Below, piece by piece: positions 33,128-44,918 of a stretch of 64,000 bases of DNA. The notes beneath the pieces were generated by a model. It was not told the DNA's origin, did not search any database, and was given only the letters and a program-made list of their open reading frames with translations. The translations under genes and the position numbers were made by a program. This stretch comes from Tetracladium setigerum (Eukaryota > Ascomycota > Leotiomycetes > Helotiales): the NCBI GenBank assembly GCA_031472005.1, contig PZJY01000001.1:1-64000 (forward strand), read 5' to 3'. The stretch's first letter is position 1, and each line of letters begins with the position of its first letter.

Positions 33128-35945
33128 TGTATTTCCCATATCATTTCGATGATTTCTTGTAAATAGTGGAGGCTCCAAGTATGGTGTCTCTGGCATGAGA
33201 AGAAACTTGCAGCCTTTGTGTCGGGAATGCCTCCTAGCAAAATCGCGATGTTACGCATCCCAAACACTGAGAATCGTGACAACACCGTGGCACAGCTTGA
33301 TTCATCTGGTTTGTTACAATACCAGGAATCGGATACCGTTGCTGTCCAAATTCTCCGTGTCTACCTAGTTCCCTCTTATGTTTGCAAGATGATTTCGCTT
33401 GCTTGTGAAATTCGAGGCTCGTTCATCGGTTTTGAGTTTCGGATCTCTCGGGGGACGGAAGGGACGACAGTCTGCGAGTTCTAGGCTATTAGTTTGTAGT
33501 GGTTGTGGCCACAATTGCTATCCGCTGGCACAGTCGTGATCGAGATGGTTGCGATGTCTCCTACTTTGCTGTATCTTGGGGGGTGACAGAGTCTTGTGAT
33601 GAAGGAGAAGCCAAAGCGAGTCATGAAAAGACGGCGAACACTCCTCGAGGTGATGAACCTCCCATCTGAAATTCTTGTTGGAAGCCAAAGATACTTTGGA
33701 CAGTCAAGGAAAAGAAAACAAAGCTCACAGACCTCCTTCTTCTTCTCTGGGGCGATGAACTAGCCACTGCAATCCCAGTTTCCTGGATCCTAGATTGCTG
33801 TCTTACAAAGCCAGAATTAACTTTGCTGTGAGAGTCTTTGCTTTTCTACAACAATAGACTCTGGAGATTTGCTTCTTCATGATTGATACGCTAAATATCA
33901 TAGTTGATCCAGTTACTTGGTTTCATGGCAGTTTCGGTGGCTATTAATTGTGTACTTTTGTGCAGATTTGATGAGGACATATTTCAGACGAATTACGTGC
34001 TACTTCAGTTGGAAAAACCCACGATGTCTGTTCCCTTTCGATCCCAACAGCATTTGGAATATAGAATAGACGACCAAGTCTATTTGATCAAGATAATAAT
34101 GAAAGTAATCCGTCTTTTTGGGGCTTTGAATCCTGTAACTTTAAAGTTCACGATGCCTCCCTGCGCAACCGCTTGATTTCAAAGTCCATCAATACTGAAA
34201 TTGGAGGATCACGCATTTTCCTTCCAAGCCCGATTCTTTGAGCTATCTTTTCGTCACTTCAAAATCAAAACAAAGGTCCTCTTCTGATTCCAGAGTATCC
34301 ACCTGGGGAATGACAATACTTCATCATTCTCGCTTGCGTCGCTTTTGGGCGTGGTCGAGGTGTCGCGGTGGCTGTTTTGTTGAACAGAAAAGAAAGGAAA
34401 GTATTCGTGACCAAGCCCATCCATTGATAGAGATTCTATCCTGGCATCAGGAGTATCTAGTCTTCACATACGTGCCCTTTGTTTTTAAGATTTCAGCTTG
34501 TCGAAGCTCTACCGAAATGAGATTGCAGGCTTCCACGAGGAATTCGACTGTTGCTAGAAGGGAATGTAAAAAGAATTGAACACAGAGTCCCACATTGAGA
34601 AGATGGACGAGAGTAGTTTGGTCCGAAGATTCCGCTGCAATAACGGCAACAAACTCTGTATCCGAATCCAATCTGAGATCAGCCAAAGCCATTGTTTCGT
34701 AGAAACAGCGTTTGGTAAAAAAGATGCCTCTGGATACATAGGAAGAAGGCTGTAGACCAGTCTTGGATATCTACGTAGAAAGATCGTTTTCTCGATGATC
34801 GACATCAAGTCTAAACTTCGGCTAAAACCTATATTCTGATGAACTGATTTCCTTCTTTTCATGTCAGCACAAGGAAGACTCTTCTACTGCAGGAAGAAAT
34901 ATCCGGGACCAAGGTTCCTCACAGAAAGATCAACTCACCGACACCGTCTTCACTGAAAGATCTGCCTTGTCGTCGGCGACCTTCCCTTCACGATCTTTGA
35001 CCCCCAACTTCAGCGCTTGTGGCGTGTCTTGAACAGCTCCAACAAACGTGGCATCACGGCCCTATTACCATACGAAGAGGTAGGGGTTCCCGATCGTTTC
35101 ACCTGCTACTACTTCTAAGATGCCTATCGGTGGCGAGTTGATGCTCGGGCGAGGAGCAGATCCTAGGCTGCAAGCTTGGGAGAGGAGGGGGTCGAGTGGT
35201 GGGAGTATGGACTGGCCAAACTCGATGGTTGAGAATTGCACCTCTTGGTATTATCGATTCAAAAAGCAGCAAATGCCTTTGGTCAAGATCATATAGTTCA
35301 AATTAGTATTGAACTACAAGTATCAAGTATCTATACCACAGACCGACACGGCTCCCTCGCTTGAAGCCAGGCCAAATCAAAAGCACACCTCAGCTGGCAC
35401 TGGCGCGTATGGCACACGACCAGGTCATAAAATTATAGTAATAGAATTGCAGATGAGGGCTATAACGCGTGGGGGTTCAAGTCCCCCTTTCCCAGTATGA
35501 CTGATGCAGATATTGTATCCAGGATCCTCGGCCTTTCCTTGCCAGATTGGTTGGAGAGAGTGACAAACAGAAACCACATTTCCTCAGCTTCAAAGCGTCC
35601 AAATGTTATGGAAAAGTCCTTAGGTGACAAGGAGTGTAAAATTTTCAACTGGAACGGTGGAACTTGGAGAATGAGAAATACCCACTTCGGCCAACTTTCT
35701 CAACTAAATTGTAACGCTGAAGTTACTGTATCCTCAGTAGTTCTCGTTCCACTTATGATCGCGGGGAACGCAGCGAGTAGGGCAAACCGTGCCCCACCAA
35801 CCGCTTGTCTCTGGGTGAGATGGGTAAATACAATAGTTGGATTGGAGGCGAGAAGAAGTTGAGTGGCTTGCTTCCTGCTCCCTGGATCACATCCACATCC
35901 ACACGCAGGCTGATCCCCACAAATGCCAACCCAGCTTACTAGTGC
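33128..35945. other. Long gene-free stretch, about 2.8 kb
   Basis: Only short frames without recognisable domains occur (for example 88 residues at 33218, 113 at 34238, 102 on the minus strand at 34554-34862). No repeats are obvious. The only structured signal is an isolated tRNA-like T-arm at 35471-35487. A diverged or noncoding locus cannot be excluded. Confidence 0.5.
35471..35487 (+). other. Isolated tRNA T-arm/box B-like element
   Basis: GGGGG-TTCAAGT-CCCCC forms a perfect 5-bp stem with a 7-nt T-loop and contains the Pol III box B consensus GGTTCAAGTCC. TTTCCCAG follows like an acceptor 3' strand, but no matching 5' strand, D-arm or box A lies upstream, so a complete tRNA is not present. 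Confidence 0.45.
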
Positions 35946-37926
35946 ATGTTGAAAGTTCCTTTTGCGTGGCCTCCTTCGACGCCAGGATTTGGGATCTCAC
36001 GATCTAGAACCTGTCTTCTGACATATACACTTTCAGGGTCACACTGTTACTCAAGAGGACTACTTATACCTTTGCTGGCCTTGAAAGACGCAGAAAATCG
36101 GTGGCAAGCTCGAGGAGTTGTCCACCCTTCACATACTGGACGAGAGGAACCCACAACACCATCTCTGTACACTTTTCACACTACTGTCCGTCAATCTGTT
36201 CGGAGAATATTCTCACATCATCGCCCTTGTCCTTTTGAGCCTTTCCTACCCGCCGACTTCCACGCTTTTTCTCACCACCACGAGTTCTGGAGCACCGCAG
36301 AACGAACAGCACGAGAACGAGACCTGCAGCAAGTCAAGCACGAACACCTCAGCCTCGACGACCACAGACTGCGTGGAGCAGTCAGTGTATGCCTCACTAT
36401 TATTGCCTACTACAGTATCGCTGCTATTTGGCAAGCAAGGACAGGACAGGCAAACGAGCCACATTCATCCCCCCTCCGCCTAAACGACAGTCCAATCCCC
36501 AACATGGATCTCCGAGAATTCTTCAGTGTTGATGGCAACGGCGGTGGAGCAGGTCCAGATCCTGATCACCAGGAGTCCAATAATAAAAATGTGGCGGTCT
36601 CAGTTGCGGGAGAGATGCTGGATCCCAGAGAGCTGGAAAGGGCGTTGAGGAGGCAGGATGCACAGAAGATGATGGAGTGTGAGGATCACTGTATGTTGAT
36701 TTCATTCTTGTTTCTTTTCTGCACCGGACCGTACCGTTTTGTTCTGTTCTGTGTCTTTGGTTCATGCCTACCAGCATTCTCTTGCGTTGTCGAATCCTGG
36801 TGTTACAGCACTATTCTTATTGTTTATTCTCGGCTAGCATGATCACTCTATATTGCATGGATCAGGATTAGTAGCAGCGGCGGTGGTGGTGGTGTTGTTT
36901 CTTTCTCCCTCTGCAAGCATGTATGTTGTATGTTACATCGAGACCCATCGCCTTCGTCCAACTTGGACCTCATCTGGGCCATCAACGAACGAAAGAAGCT
37001 GCCCAAGTCGCGCATCTTTTTTCGGACCTTCCACTTCCAGCGAGATGGCCTCCATAAATCACCAATCCGATTACCAAATAGCGGCACCCGAGTGGGTGAA
37101 GGACCAGGTCGTTGTCGAAAATTTTTGATGGTATAAGAGGGACCGCGGGAGAAGAGCTGCTCTTGACATCATTGAAGCCGCAGAACTTCTCTCGAAGACA
37201 GCGAGAAGTGGATATACTCTGGGCGACGTTGACGAGTCGGGCTGCAGCGGAAGTCTTGCAACAAGCAGCACGACAGGCCATGTCCCCCCCGCTCCTTCGC
37301 TATTCTCTTCTCCCCTCCCCCCAAAGTTCGTGGAAAAGGTTATTGCGTGACGGCCCAAGAGACTATCTAGCATGACAGGAAGTTCTGTCGTTGGACGGCT
37401 GAGGGCAACCTTACTCGCTCATTCCTGCATGCAAGCGTGGGCGAATACACGTGACATATTGCGTGCTAAATAGTGCCGGTTGTACAGCTGCTTGTCCAGG
37501 ACATGGACACTGCGAGAGGGAGACAAGCACAGCCAGCTGCTCTCGGGGAATTTACTGATATGAAGCATCGCGTCCCCCTCGGAGGGGTCGCTTGTTATTT
37601 ACTTCCTACGACTTCTTCTCCTGCTTTGCCTTTTGTCAATTCTCCCCCTTCTCACTGCGGCATCATCATCATCATTTTTCTTATGCATGCGCTACACAAC
37701 TATATATACCCGACCCGAGAAGCGAGAGTCAACAGACAGCCACAGCGTAACTAGCAACTGACTTGCCTCGGCAGCCTCGTTCAATCCTTTCTCCCTCTCA
37801 AACTCAAACTGCAAGACCGAAGACGCGTGGGAGATTGACTACTACATCAACCACCACCCGAATACCAATCCGCAACCACCGACCCTCTGTTTACCTCCCG
37901 CACCGCCGCCCCTCCCAAGATTCAAT
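35946..37926 (+). other. Region with uncertain coding potential, upstream of bZIP gene
   Basis: A 298-codon frame (35946-36842) is open, and its inner part from the ATG at about 36505 reads MDLREFFSVDGNGGGAGPD and PRELERALRRQDAQKMM. GTATGT follows at about 36692, as if an intron began. A later frame from about 36930 (SNLDLIWAINERKKLPKSR) could be another exon. I recognise no domain and cannot join the pieces convincingly. The last 500 bp look like promoter and leader of the bZIP gene. Confidence 0.35.
37701..37708 (+). promoter_or_regulatory. TATA box upstream of the bZIP gene
   Basis: TATATATA lies about 220 bp before the start codon. The stretch between it and ATG 37927 is CT/CA-rich and contains no ATG, so the leader has no upstream ORF. 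Confidence 0.5.
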
Positions 37927-38463
37927 ATGGATCCCAACGATCCCAACCAGCAGTACTACTACCAACCCGGTGGCTACGCACACTACACCACATCCAACCC
38001 TGGCAGTGTCTATGCTGCGTCCTCTTCAAATCCCACCTCCCCGCAAAACGGCTTCGTCCCAATCTACACAACCACAACCGACCAGAGCCAAGGACAAGCG
38101 TCCTATCCGGTCTATGCCTCTTCGTCCGCTTCATCCGCTTCCCCCCAGACTCTTGAAGAGCACGAGCTTAAACGGCTCCGCAATACCGCTGCATCCGCTC
38201 GCTTCCGCGCCAAAAAGAAGCAGCGCGAGGCTCAACTCGAAAGCTCTGCAAAGGATAAGAAGGAGAGACTTGAGGCCTTGGAGAAGAGGATCCATGACCT
38301 GGAGGAGGAGAACAAGTGGCTCAAGGCCTTGATCATGGAGAAGAAGGATGTCGCTGGAGAAGTACAGAGGTTAAGAGAAAGATTCGGCGCTGTGTCCGAG
38401 GAGATGAGGGAATTTGAGCACAAGGATGGCGTGGGCACCTCCAAGGGAAAGCCCAAGAAGTGA
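37927..38463 (+). CDS. bZIP transcription factor, CYS3/MetR-like
   Basis: 178 residues without intron. The N-terminal 75 residues are Tyr/Ser/Thr/Gln-rich. The basic region RLRNTAASARFRAKKKQRE and the zipper (LEALEKRIHDLEEENKWLKALIMEK) match the sulphur regulators CYS3/MetR, in which NTAASARFR and ENKWLK are diagnostic. These activate sulphur assimilation genes when favoured sulphur sources are scarce. The protein is shorter than N. crassa CYS3, so it may be a paralogue in the same bZIP subgroup rather than the orthologue. Confidence 0.8.
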   Translation: MDPNDPNQQYYYQPGGYAHYTTSNPGSVYAASSSNPTSPQNGFVPIYTTTTDQSQGQASYPVYASSSASSASPQTLEEHELKRLRNTAASARFRAKKKQREAQLESSAKDKKERLEALEKRIHDLEEENKWLKALIMEKKDVAGEVQRLRERFGAVSEEMREFEHKDGVGTSKGKPKK

Positions 38464-38880
38464 GTGTAAGAAGAGTTGATGATTGAATGCACTTGCATTG
38501 AGTGGCGTTGGATTTGCTTTGGGCTTTCTTGATGATTATGATGGGACGGCCGGATGGATATGGACGGACCGAGCGGGGCGGGCATACAACTCGGAAAGAC
38601 TTTGTTGAAGCTAGAATACAGTGACGAGAGTCACCATCACTACAGCGTACATATCAGAGATACCACAATGACCGAAGAAGCAAGAGGGAGAGGCATCGAT
38701 TATTCTGACCAAATGTCTAAACACCAGCTTTGCTTTGCTTGTCCCAATTTCCCATCCATTTGCGCAATCATCAATATCTATCATCATGCCATCCTGGTCG
38801 TGTGCTTGTCATGCCTCATTACCTCTTGCGATCGCTGTCTTCATTAGCCGAATTCTCACAAGACCTCCATAAAACAAAAC
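38464..38880. other. Intergenic between convergent genes
   Basis: 3' regions of the bZIP and calcineurin genes. Nothing else recognised. Confidence 0.5.
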
Positions 38881-40670
38881 TTACGTGCTTAGCCGTCTGG
38901 AGAGTAATTGTAGTCCCTTGTCGTTATCTGCATCCCGGCTTGCTCGCTCCAACGCATGAGCTCTGCCCTCCTCGCTCTGTCTGACAACCTCATCGTGGGT
39001 GGGTGGGAGTCTCTCGTTCTGGAGATCGACCTTTCGTGCATCCTCGAAGCTGTTGATGGCATTCTTGATACCCTCGGCGCCAAGCATTAGCGTACCAGCA
39101 GGAAGTCGACCACCAGAAGCGGTCTTCAACTCGGTTACGCGCTCAGACTCTTCTCGGAGAACCTGGAACACTCGAGAGAGACGACCAATCGCGAGAATCT
39201 TGTTCTTGATTGCTCTTCGCTTGTACTCGATCGAATCGGGGTCAAGAGAGCTGAGTGGCGGTGAAGCTGGGCCGGTGGTCGAGACCGTCGAGGATGGGGT
39301 CTGGTCCTCCTTCAACTCATCTTCAGAGCATGTGCTCAAAATCGCGATCAACATGTCGGTAATCTTTTCGCCAACAAACGGCAAAGACCATGTAAAGACA
39401 TCCATGAAGTTGGGAAGCCAGTATGGGTGGGGAGTGCAGTTGAATTGTCTGATGTTCATGACGTTATTCTCATACTTCAACACTGCCGCCTTGTTGTTGT
39501 AGACATCGAGGTAGTTAGGAGCAGAAAAGATGGTCATGACACTGGGGAAACCTGTCGTCCTTGTCTTGCGATACATTCGGTATCCGGCATCTTGAGCTTC
39601 ATGGGCGCGGATGACCGAGAGGAGGTTGTTCTTCTCCAAGAAATTGCATGCAGCAGGGTAGGAGAAAAAGTACGAGCAACCACGCACGTGATTGTGAATG
39701 AAATATTCCGAGGTCTTTTCCTGTCCGAATTCTTCGAGGGGATCAGCCCAGAGGATATCACACATCAATCCGTGGGTTGGGGGTTCCCGGAAACGATCAA
39801 TCTGGGTAGTTGTTAGCCTTGCAAATTCAACGATTCGGGGGACTTGCCGATTTCAAATCGTCAAGAGTGTGCAATTCCGGACTCAGACCACCGTGAATAC
39901 ACAAGAATTGCTTGTTCATGACGGCCGCCAAAGGCAGCGCACAGAACGAGTCCATGCACGCCTCGTAGATCTTCTCTGAATACTTGTGCTTGCATTCCAG
40001 CTTGAATGTGAAGTAATCAGTCAAATGCCGACACTCGTGATTTCCTCTGAGAAGCCAGAGAGAATTGGGATACCAGATCTTCAATGACCACAAGTATAAC
40101 ACACACTCAATACTGAAATAACCTCGATCGACGTAGTCTCCTAAGAACAGGTACCTGGTCTCGGCTGGGTCGCCACCAACCTCGAACAGCTTCATCAAAT
40201 CATAATACTGTCCATGAACGTCTCCGCAGACTGTGATTGGGGCATCCATCTCTAGAAGATTGGGTTCCTTTCTCAAGACTTTGCCTCCCTCCTCTAGAAT
40301 GTATAGGGCTTGCTCCTCGGTCAATCGTCCCTCACGATAGAAGTGCTGCTTGAGAAAGGCCAGATCGGGCTTTGTGGGATCTACGTCGGAGAAGAATTGC
40401 GCATCGGTCGGTGGGTGCATTGCAGGTGCTTGTACATCTGTTTTTGCCAGTGTCAGCTTGCTTCACCTGGTGACGATAGGCGGGGTGAAAAGGGGGATGT
40501 GCTACCTTTGCAGACTCGCTCCATAGTGCTGACCTCGGAGCCATCCTCCATGGTGTGTAGGGTGAAGTCTATCTCGGGATTGGGGCCTTCTCGTGGATTG
40601 CGCGCAGAGCATTGTCGACCTGGGCTCTGTTCTCGATGCCGCCGAGGGGGGTATCTTCTGTTCCAGACAT
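38881..40670 (-). CDS. cna1: Calcineurin A, Ca2+/calmodulin-dependent phosphatase (PP2B)
   Basis: Exons 40670-40506, 40437-39848 and 39801-38881. PPP catalytic core: GDVHGQYYD, GDYVDRGYFS, LRGNHECRHLTDYF, and the PP2B-specific SAPNYLDVYNNKAA. Then come the calcineurin-B-binding helix (NFMDVFTWSLPFVGEKITDM), the calmodulin site (KNKILAIGRLSRVFQVLREE) and an autoinhibitory stretch (NSFEDARKVD, NERLP). Intron 2 is a GC..AG intron (donor GCAAGT at 39847-39842), required to join DDLKS to IDRFREPP. The frame breaks in exon 1 at the four Gs at 40582-40585; one more base gives 558 codons and restores NPEIDF. Calcineurin dephosphorylates Crz1-type factors and controls stress response and growth. All catalytic residues are present. 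Confidence 0.96.
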
Positions 40671-41556
40671 GACGCTGGGAATGGAGATGAGGTTGGTGTT
40701 TATGTAGGAAGAGAAGAGAATGACCGTCTACTGCGGGTTTTGTAGTTCTGGGCGCTGAGAAAAAGGGGTTGAAGATATCCAGAGACCGACCGTATTTGAA
40801 GTTGGTCAGCTTTGAACTGGTAGAGAGCGGGCGGGCACTTGAAATGGGGAAAGCAGTCCAGAGGTCGATGATGACGGCGCAAGATATATCGGGGGACAAG
40901 ATATACCTGTGTGCAATGACAGAAGGTATAGAGAAAGGGAGTGGGGCGTAAGGCTGTGGACGTGGACGTGGAGAGGTGAGGCGACGAGAGGGAGGTCGTC
41001 GGTCGATGTCTAGACGAGACGAGGCGAGGCGGAAGACGGACGGGGGGAGGGTGAAGGAGAGCGAGATCGTGAGAGCTGCTGCTGCTGCTGCTGCTTTGCT
41101 CTGCTCTAGCGAGTGGGTGAGTGGGTGGGGTCAGGGGTCCGTCAGCCAACGGCGAGAGAGGGAATGGAATATGGAGAAGATCGAAATATCTCTGAAATAT
41201 TCACATTATTACGCGGGTATTATTGTATATATTATTTTTGGCTTTGTTTTGTTTTGTTCAGTTTGGATTGCCTAATTCTCTCTTCCTTGATCTGTAAGGG
41301 CTGAATATAAACAATATCCAAAGAACTCCCAGGTTGTCTCATTCATCCTTCTTCGTCTTCAGTAGTGCGGGGTTGTGGTCGTTGTCTCATCTATCTGAAC
41401 CGCCCAAGCCAAGAAGTGCGTCCTCGGATCACTAAAGGGTCGATGCACGAGTTGAAGCTATCACCAACCATTACGAAGGTACTACAGCATCATAGCCTTT
41501 GGTCGACTCACTCCTACTTGACAACACTGACGAGGACACGAATATATCCTCTCGCC
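40671..41556. other. Intergenic, divergent promoters
   Basis: Upstream DNA of calcineurin A (minus) and of the small gene at 41557 (plus). It contains a (GCT)7 microsatellite at 41075-41095. No gene seen. Confidence 0.5.
41075..41095. repeat. (GCT)7 microsatellite
   Basis: Seven perfect GCT units about 400 bp upstream of the calcineurin start codon. Noncoding in the annotation here. Confidence 0.9.
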
Positions 41557-42173
41557 ATGCACGACAATAGTGAGTTCTTGGAACCCTCCAGCTGTTTCTG
41601 CTGCTTCTGCTTCTGCTTCTGCTTTCAAACTAACAAATTCCAGGAACCCACCCTCTGCTCGCGCAGCTTCCTCTGACAGTCTCTCCATTTGTCTCGCTCC
41701 CCACCGCGACGACTCTTCCATACACCTATAAGACCCTTCCATCATCCCTCCCGCAATCATCCACCGGTGCTGGCTCCGGAGAAGAGAAGACGCCATACGT
41801 GGTGTCGTCCTCTGGCCATGCAGCACACCCAGACGACATCATTGCTTCGTGCAGGGCCTTGCAAGCCTACATCCAGAGGGTGCAAGATGATGCGAATAAG
41901 GAGCTGAAGGCCTGGGAAGATTTGGTAGCTGCGAGGGAGCTGGCGGAGAAGAGGAGAGTGGCACCAGGCTGGCTGGATAGTGATGCGCGGATATTAGAGC
42001 CGGAGAGGAAGACGGGAAGCACCGTAGATGCCGCGCAGGGGAATCTGATGGATGCAGGTGTCTCGAAGATAGAGGAATCACATTTGCAGCGAACAACTCC
42101 TGTTGTCCTACCTGCTGGGGGAGGAGATGAGCTGGATAGAGCTTTTGGTGGGGTTGATCTGGGCAAAGAGTGA
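41557..42173 (+). CDS. Conserved small fungal protein, function unknown
   Basis: A 13-base first exon (41557-41569, M-H-D-N plus one base) is spliced over a 74-bp intron holding a CTTCTG repeat and a CTAAC branch site to 41644-42173, giving 180 residues. The sequence HPDDIIASCRALQAYIQRVQ and NKELKAWEDLVAARELAEKR looks helical and possibly coiled-coil. The C-terminus is Gly/Asp-rich. No signal peptide or membrane helix. I do not recognise the family; clean splicing and absence of stops support a real gene. Confidence 0.65.
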
Positions 42174-42423
42174 CCACAAGAACGCTTCGGAATCATTACT
42201 TTGCGCAATTGTTCGATGGATGTTTTTGATACCCAGGTATAATAGTCTTCTCTAATTTTTAATATCAAAAATTCTATGCTTTACGTGACTTGTGATATTG
42301 CGTTTGACATTTGGTATTCTCCTCACATTCTTGGCCTGAGGCATCAACGCCGCCAGCACCAGTATTCCAGCTTCCACCTCAATTGACTTTTCTACTCCTC
42401 GGAATCTCAGCTCGAGCATTGCA

Positions 42424-44358
42424 ATGCCTCCACGAATACCCCGAGCTGCAATTGCTCTTCCGAATCTCCCAAGAACCTCTCCACGCCTCAAAACCCCAAC
42501 AGTATGCCTCTTCTGCTCCCAATCACCACGGGTGCGACCCAGGCTCTCACAACCTCGAGCCCGTGAACTACAACCTCGAATGCGCTGCAGCCTCAACACC
42601 GAAGCTACTCCTAATTCATCCGATGCACACTCATCGATTCATCCCCGTACAGAGCTTCACGATTCGTTGCAGAAGCTGCAAAAGCACGCGAGTAGATTCG
42701 TCAACCTTTCCAGACTCCAACTCGCCCTGCACGGATTACAGCAAAATGAAGGAGATGAATCTATACGCATCGCGATACTTGGACTGGCTGACGGAGGGAA
42801 ATCATTACTGAAAGCGAAGGAACTTCTGCGTCTGTTGTTGGCAGATCCATTGAAAACAGAGGAAGAGTGGGAGAGGATATTGTTAGAAGGCCAACAGGGT
42901 GGGAAACCTTTGCTACTGAGAGTTGGCTGCGATGACGCGGAGGTTAAATCAGGAGGTCATCTCGTGCGAGAGCTCCATACTTCCTCACCAGCACTAAGGA
43001 GACACAAATTGGAGGTTCTGGTCTTAGAAATGGACCCTCCAATCGACCGAGGGCAACAGGCATTTTCGGAGAGTGTTTTGGTTCCATCGATGGAGATACC
43101 CTCGAATACGGGGAGATATACGCAAGTTACCACGCCGGTGCACAAATGTTTGGTTGTGGGAGAGGGAATTTTGGGCGCTACGTCTTTGTCAAGGTTCCCA
43201 ATTGATGTTGATCAAGAAATTATCGCTACCACGGCAAACATTGAGCTCGCTAGGAAGGAAGCTCTGCCTTTCCAAATTGTCAACATCGAAAAGGGAGAAG
43301 CGGGTCTCAAATCTTTCCGTCAAAGTGTCCAGAACGCTCTATTGTATGAGCAAGAATGGTTTGCGAGTGGTATGCCAGAGCTTGTCGAATGGATCAAATC
43401 TGACACCGGTCCAACCGAAGATGGAATGAAGAAACCTTTACGAAAGCTGGTCAAGTCACTGCTGGAAAGAACCGCGACCGCAATACAGGTAGAACAAGCT
43501 TCATTGCTCGACGCGGCTCTCGTCCAGAAGGTTTCCTCGGCCGATCTGCAAGCGCTGCGGAAAGGTCTGTCACAATGGGCTGAAAACGCCCACACGGAAC
43601 TCCGCGACCAGCTCGACATAGCCTTTGATGGGAACAGGTGGCGAAAGCTGTCTTGGTGGAAGTTATTCTGGCGTGTTGACGATGTCTCGATGATTGCCAG
43701 CGACATCTTGCACCAGCGTTTCTTGACTGACGCCGACAAGGAGATTATATTTCTTGCCGGGAGGATCGGTCAGGTTCGATCATCGGATGCAGAATACGAT
43801 CCAAATTGGGCCTACAAGCCAATTGCCAAAGATAAGAGAGAACACAAACTCGGGTATGAGCCACTGCCTCCACGACTGGAAGATATCATCAATCCCAGAG
43901 ATTTTGTGTCTCGAAAGAACAGTGAGAAGCCGTGGCCAATTGACATTCCAGCCACTCGATCGTACTTGGCACTTGACACCGTTCCAGCGCTGCAAGCTCT
44001 AGCTCAGAAGTTGGTGCTGCAAACTCTCACTACTTCCTCTCTCACATCCGCCGTCGCGGGACTTATGTATATATCCACCATCTCCACCAGTCTATACGAA
44101 GCTGGAGCTGTGGCCGCTCTTGGTATTGTGTGGAGTATGAGAAGAATGCAAGGGAAATGGGAAGCAGCTCGCACTTTCTGGGAAGGGGAAGTCAGAGAGG
44201 AGGGTAGGAAAGCGGTACGGGGAGTTGAAGGAGTTGTGGCTGAGGTTCTAGCAGCTGAGAATAACTCGGTTGATGTTGATTCTGATGCTGATTCTGAGCT
44301 TCGGCAGGCCTTAGAAGCCGTTGAGCGTGCTGAGGCTGCATTGAGTAAATGTAAATAG
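42424..44358 (+). CDS. Mitochondrial Mmc1/dynamin-like family protein
   Basis: 644 codons without intron. The first 50 residues are rich in Arg and Pro without acids (MPPRIPRAAIALPNLPRTS), a likely mitochondrial presequence. Residues 110-135 (IRIAILGLADGGKSLLKAKELLRLLL) resemble a degenerate P-loop of a dynamin-like GTPase. The C-terminal half is helical, with WRKLSWWKLFWRVDDV and a hydrophobic stretch (LTSAVAGLMYISTISTSLYEAGAVAALGIVW) that may be a membrane hairpin, then a charged coiled tail. This suits the fungal Mmc1 group (mitochondrial dynamin-related); I assign it from memory of the pattern and with moderate confidence. Confidence 0.6.
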   Translation: MPPRIPRAAIALPNLPRTSPRLKTPTVCLFCSQSPRVRPRLSQPRARELQPRMRCSLNTEATPNSSDAHSSIHPRTELHDSLQKLQKHASRFVNLSRLQLALHGLQQNEGDESIRIAILGLADGGKSLLKAKELLRLLLADPLKTEEEWERILLEGQQGGKPLLLRVGCDDAEVKSGGHLVRELHTSSPALRRHKLEVLVLEMDPPIDRGQQAFSESVLVPSMEIPSNTGRYTQVTTPVHKCLVVGEGILGATSLSRFPIDVDQEIIATTANIELARKEALPFQIVNIEKGEAGLKSFRQSVQNALLYEQEWFASGMPELVEWIKSDTGPTEDGMKKPLRKLVKSLLERTATAIQVEQASLLDAALVQKVSSADLQALRKGLSQWAENAHTELRDQLDIAFDGNRWRKLSWWKLFWRVDDVSMIASDILHQRFLTDADKEIIFLAGRIGQVRSSDAEYDPNWAYKPIAKDKREHKLGYEPLPPRLEDIINPRDFVSRKNSEKPWPIDIPATRSYLALDTVPALQALAQKLVLQTLTTSSLTSAVAGLMYISTISTSLYEAGAVAALGIVWSMRRMQGKWEAARTFWEGEVREEGRKAVRGVEGVVAEVLAAENNSVDVDSDADSELRQALEAVERAEAALSKCK

Positions 44359-44918
44359 ATACTGTATGATCGATAATGTAACAAAATCCCATCACCTTCA
44401 TCACTTTTTGCACCCTCAACCTAATTGCCTGGCAGATTCTGAATGGCGATACTACAGATGAGAAAGGCATCATGCCGAATTCGAGAAAACTCGGCGTATC
44501 ATTCCAATCGCTCATAGGGACCAGCATCACTGCATAGTTCTTGGCTTGTCATCTCTTGGGTTGATTCGCGGGTTGTTTCTACCCCAAGTCTCTCCACCAT
44601 GTGGACTCAATGTACCCCAACAGCGAGTTACCTCAAGTTGACTGGGTGTATATGTTGGCGGAAAGAAGGGAGTTTCGTGAAATCCCGAGTTACTTACAAA
44701 TGCTATTGATTTGAAATCGATATCCTCAGTGTTTAGATTTGAAATCGATGTATCTATCCTTTGTATTTATATTCGGATTAATTCTCTCTGATATTCATTC
44801 CTTTTTTGATTTACTTATATTGTAACCATATCCTGTACCTGCTTGTTTGATTTCAGTCCGCTTGTCAAGCACAGAAACCCATCTCGATTGATGACCAGCG
44901 TTTAATAGACACCTCAAC
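44359..44918. other. Intergenic, 560 bp
   Basis: AT-rich promoter of the dehydrogenase gene. No other gene seen. Confidence 0.5.

Noticed and set aside
35440..35500. Complete tRNA gene
   Set aside because: Only the T-arm and a possible acceptor 3' strand are present; no D-arm, anticodon arm or 5' acceptor strand could be paired.
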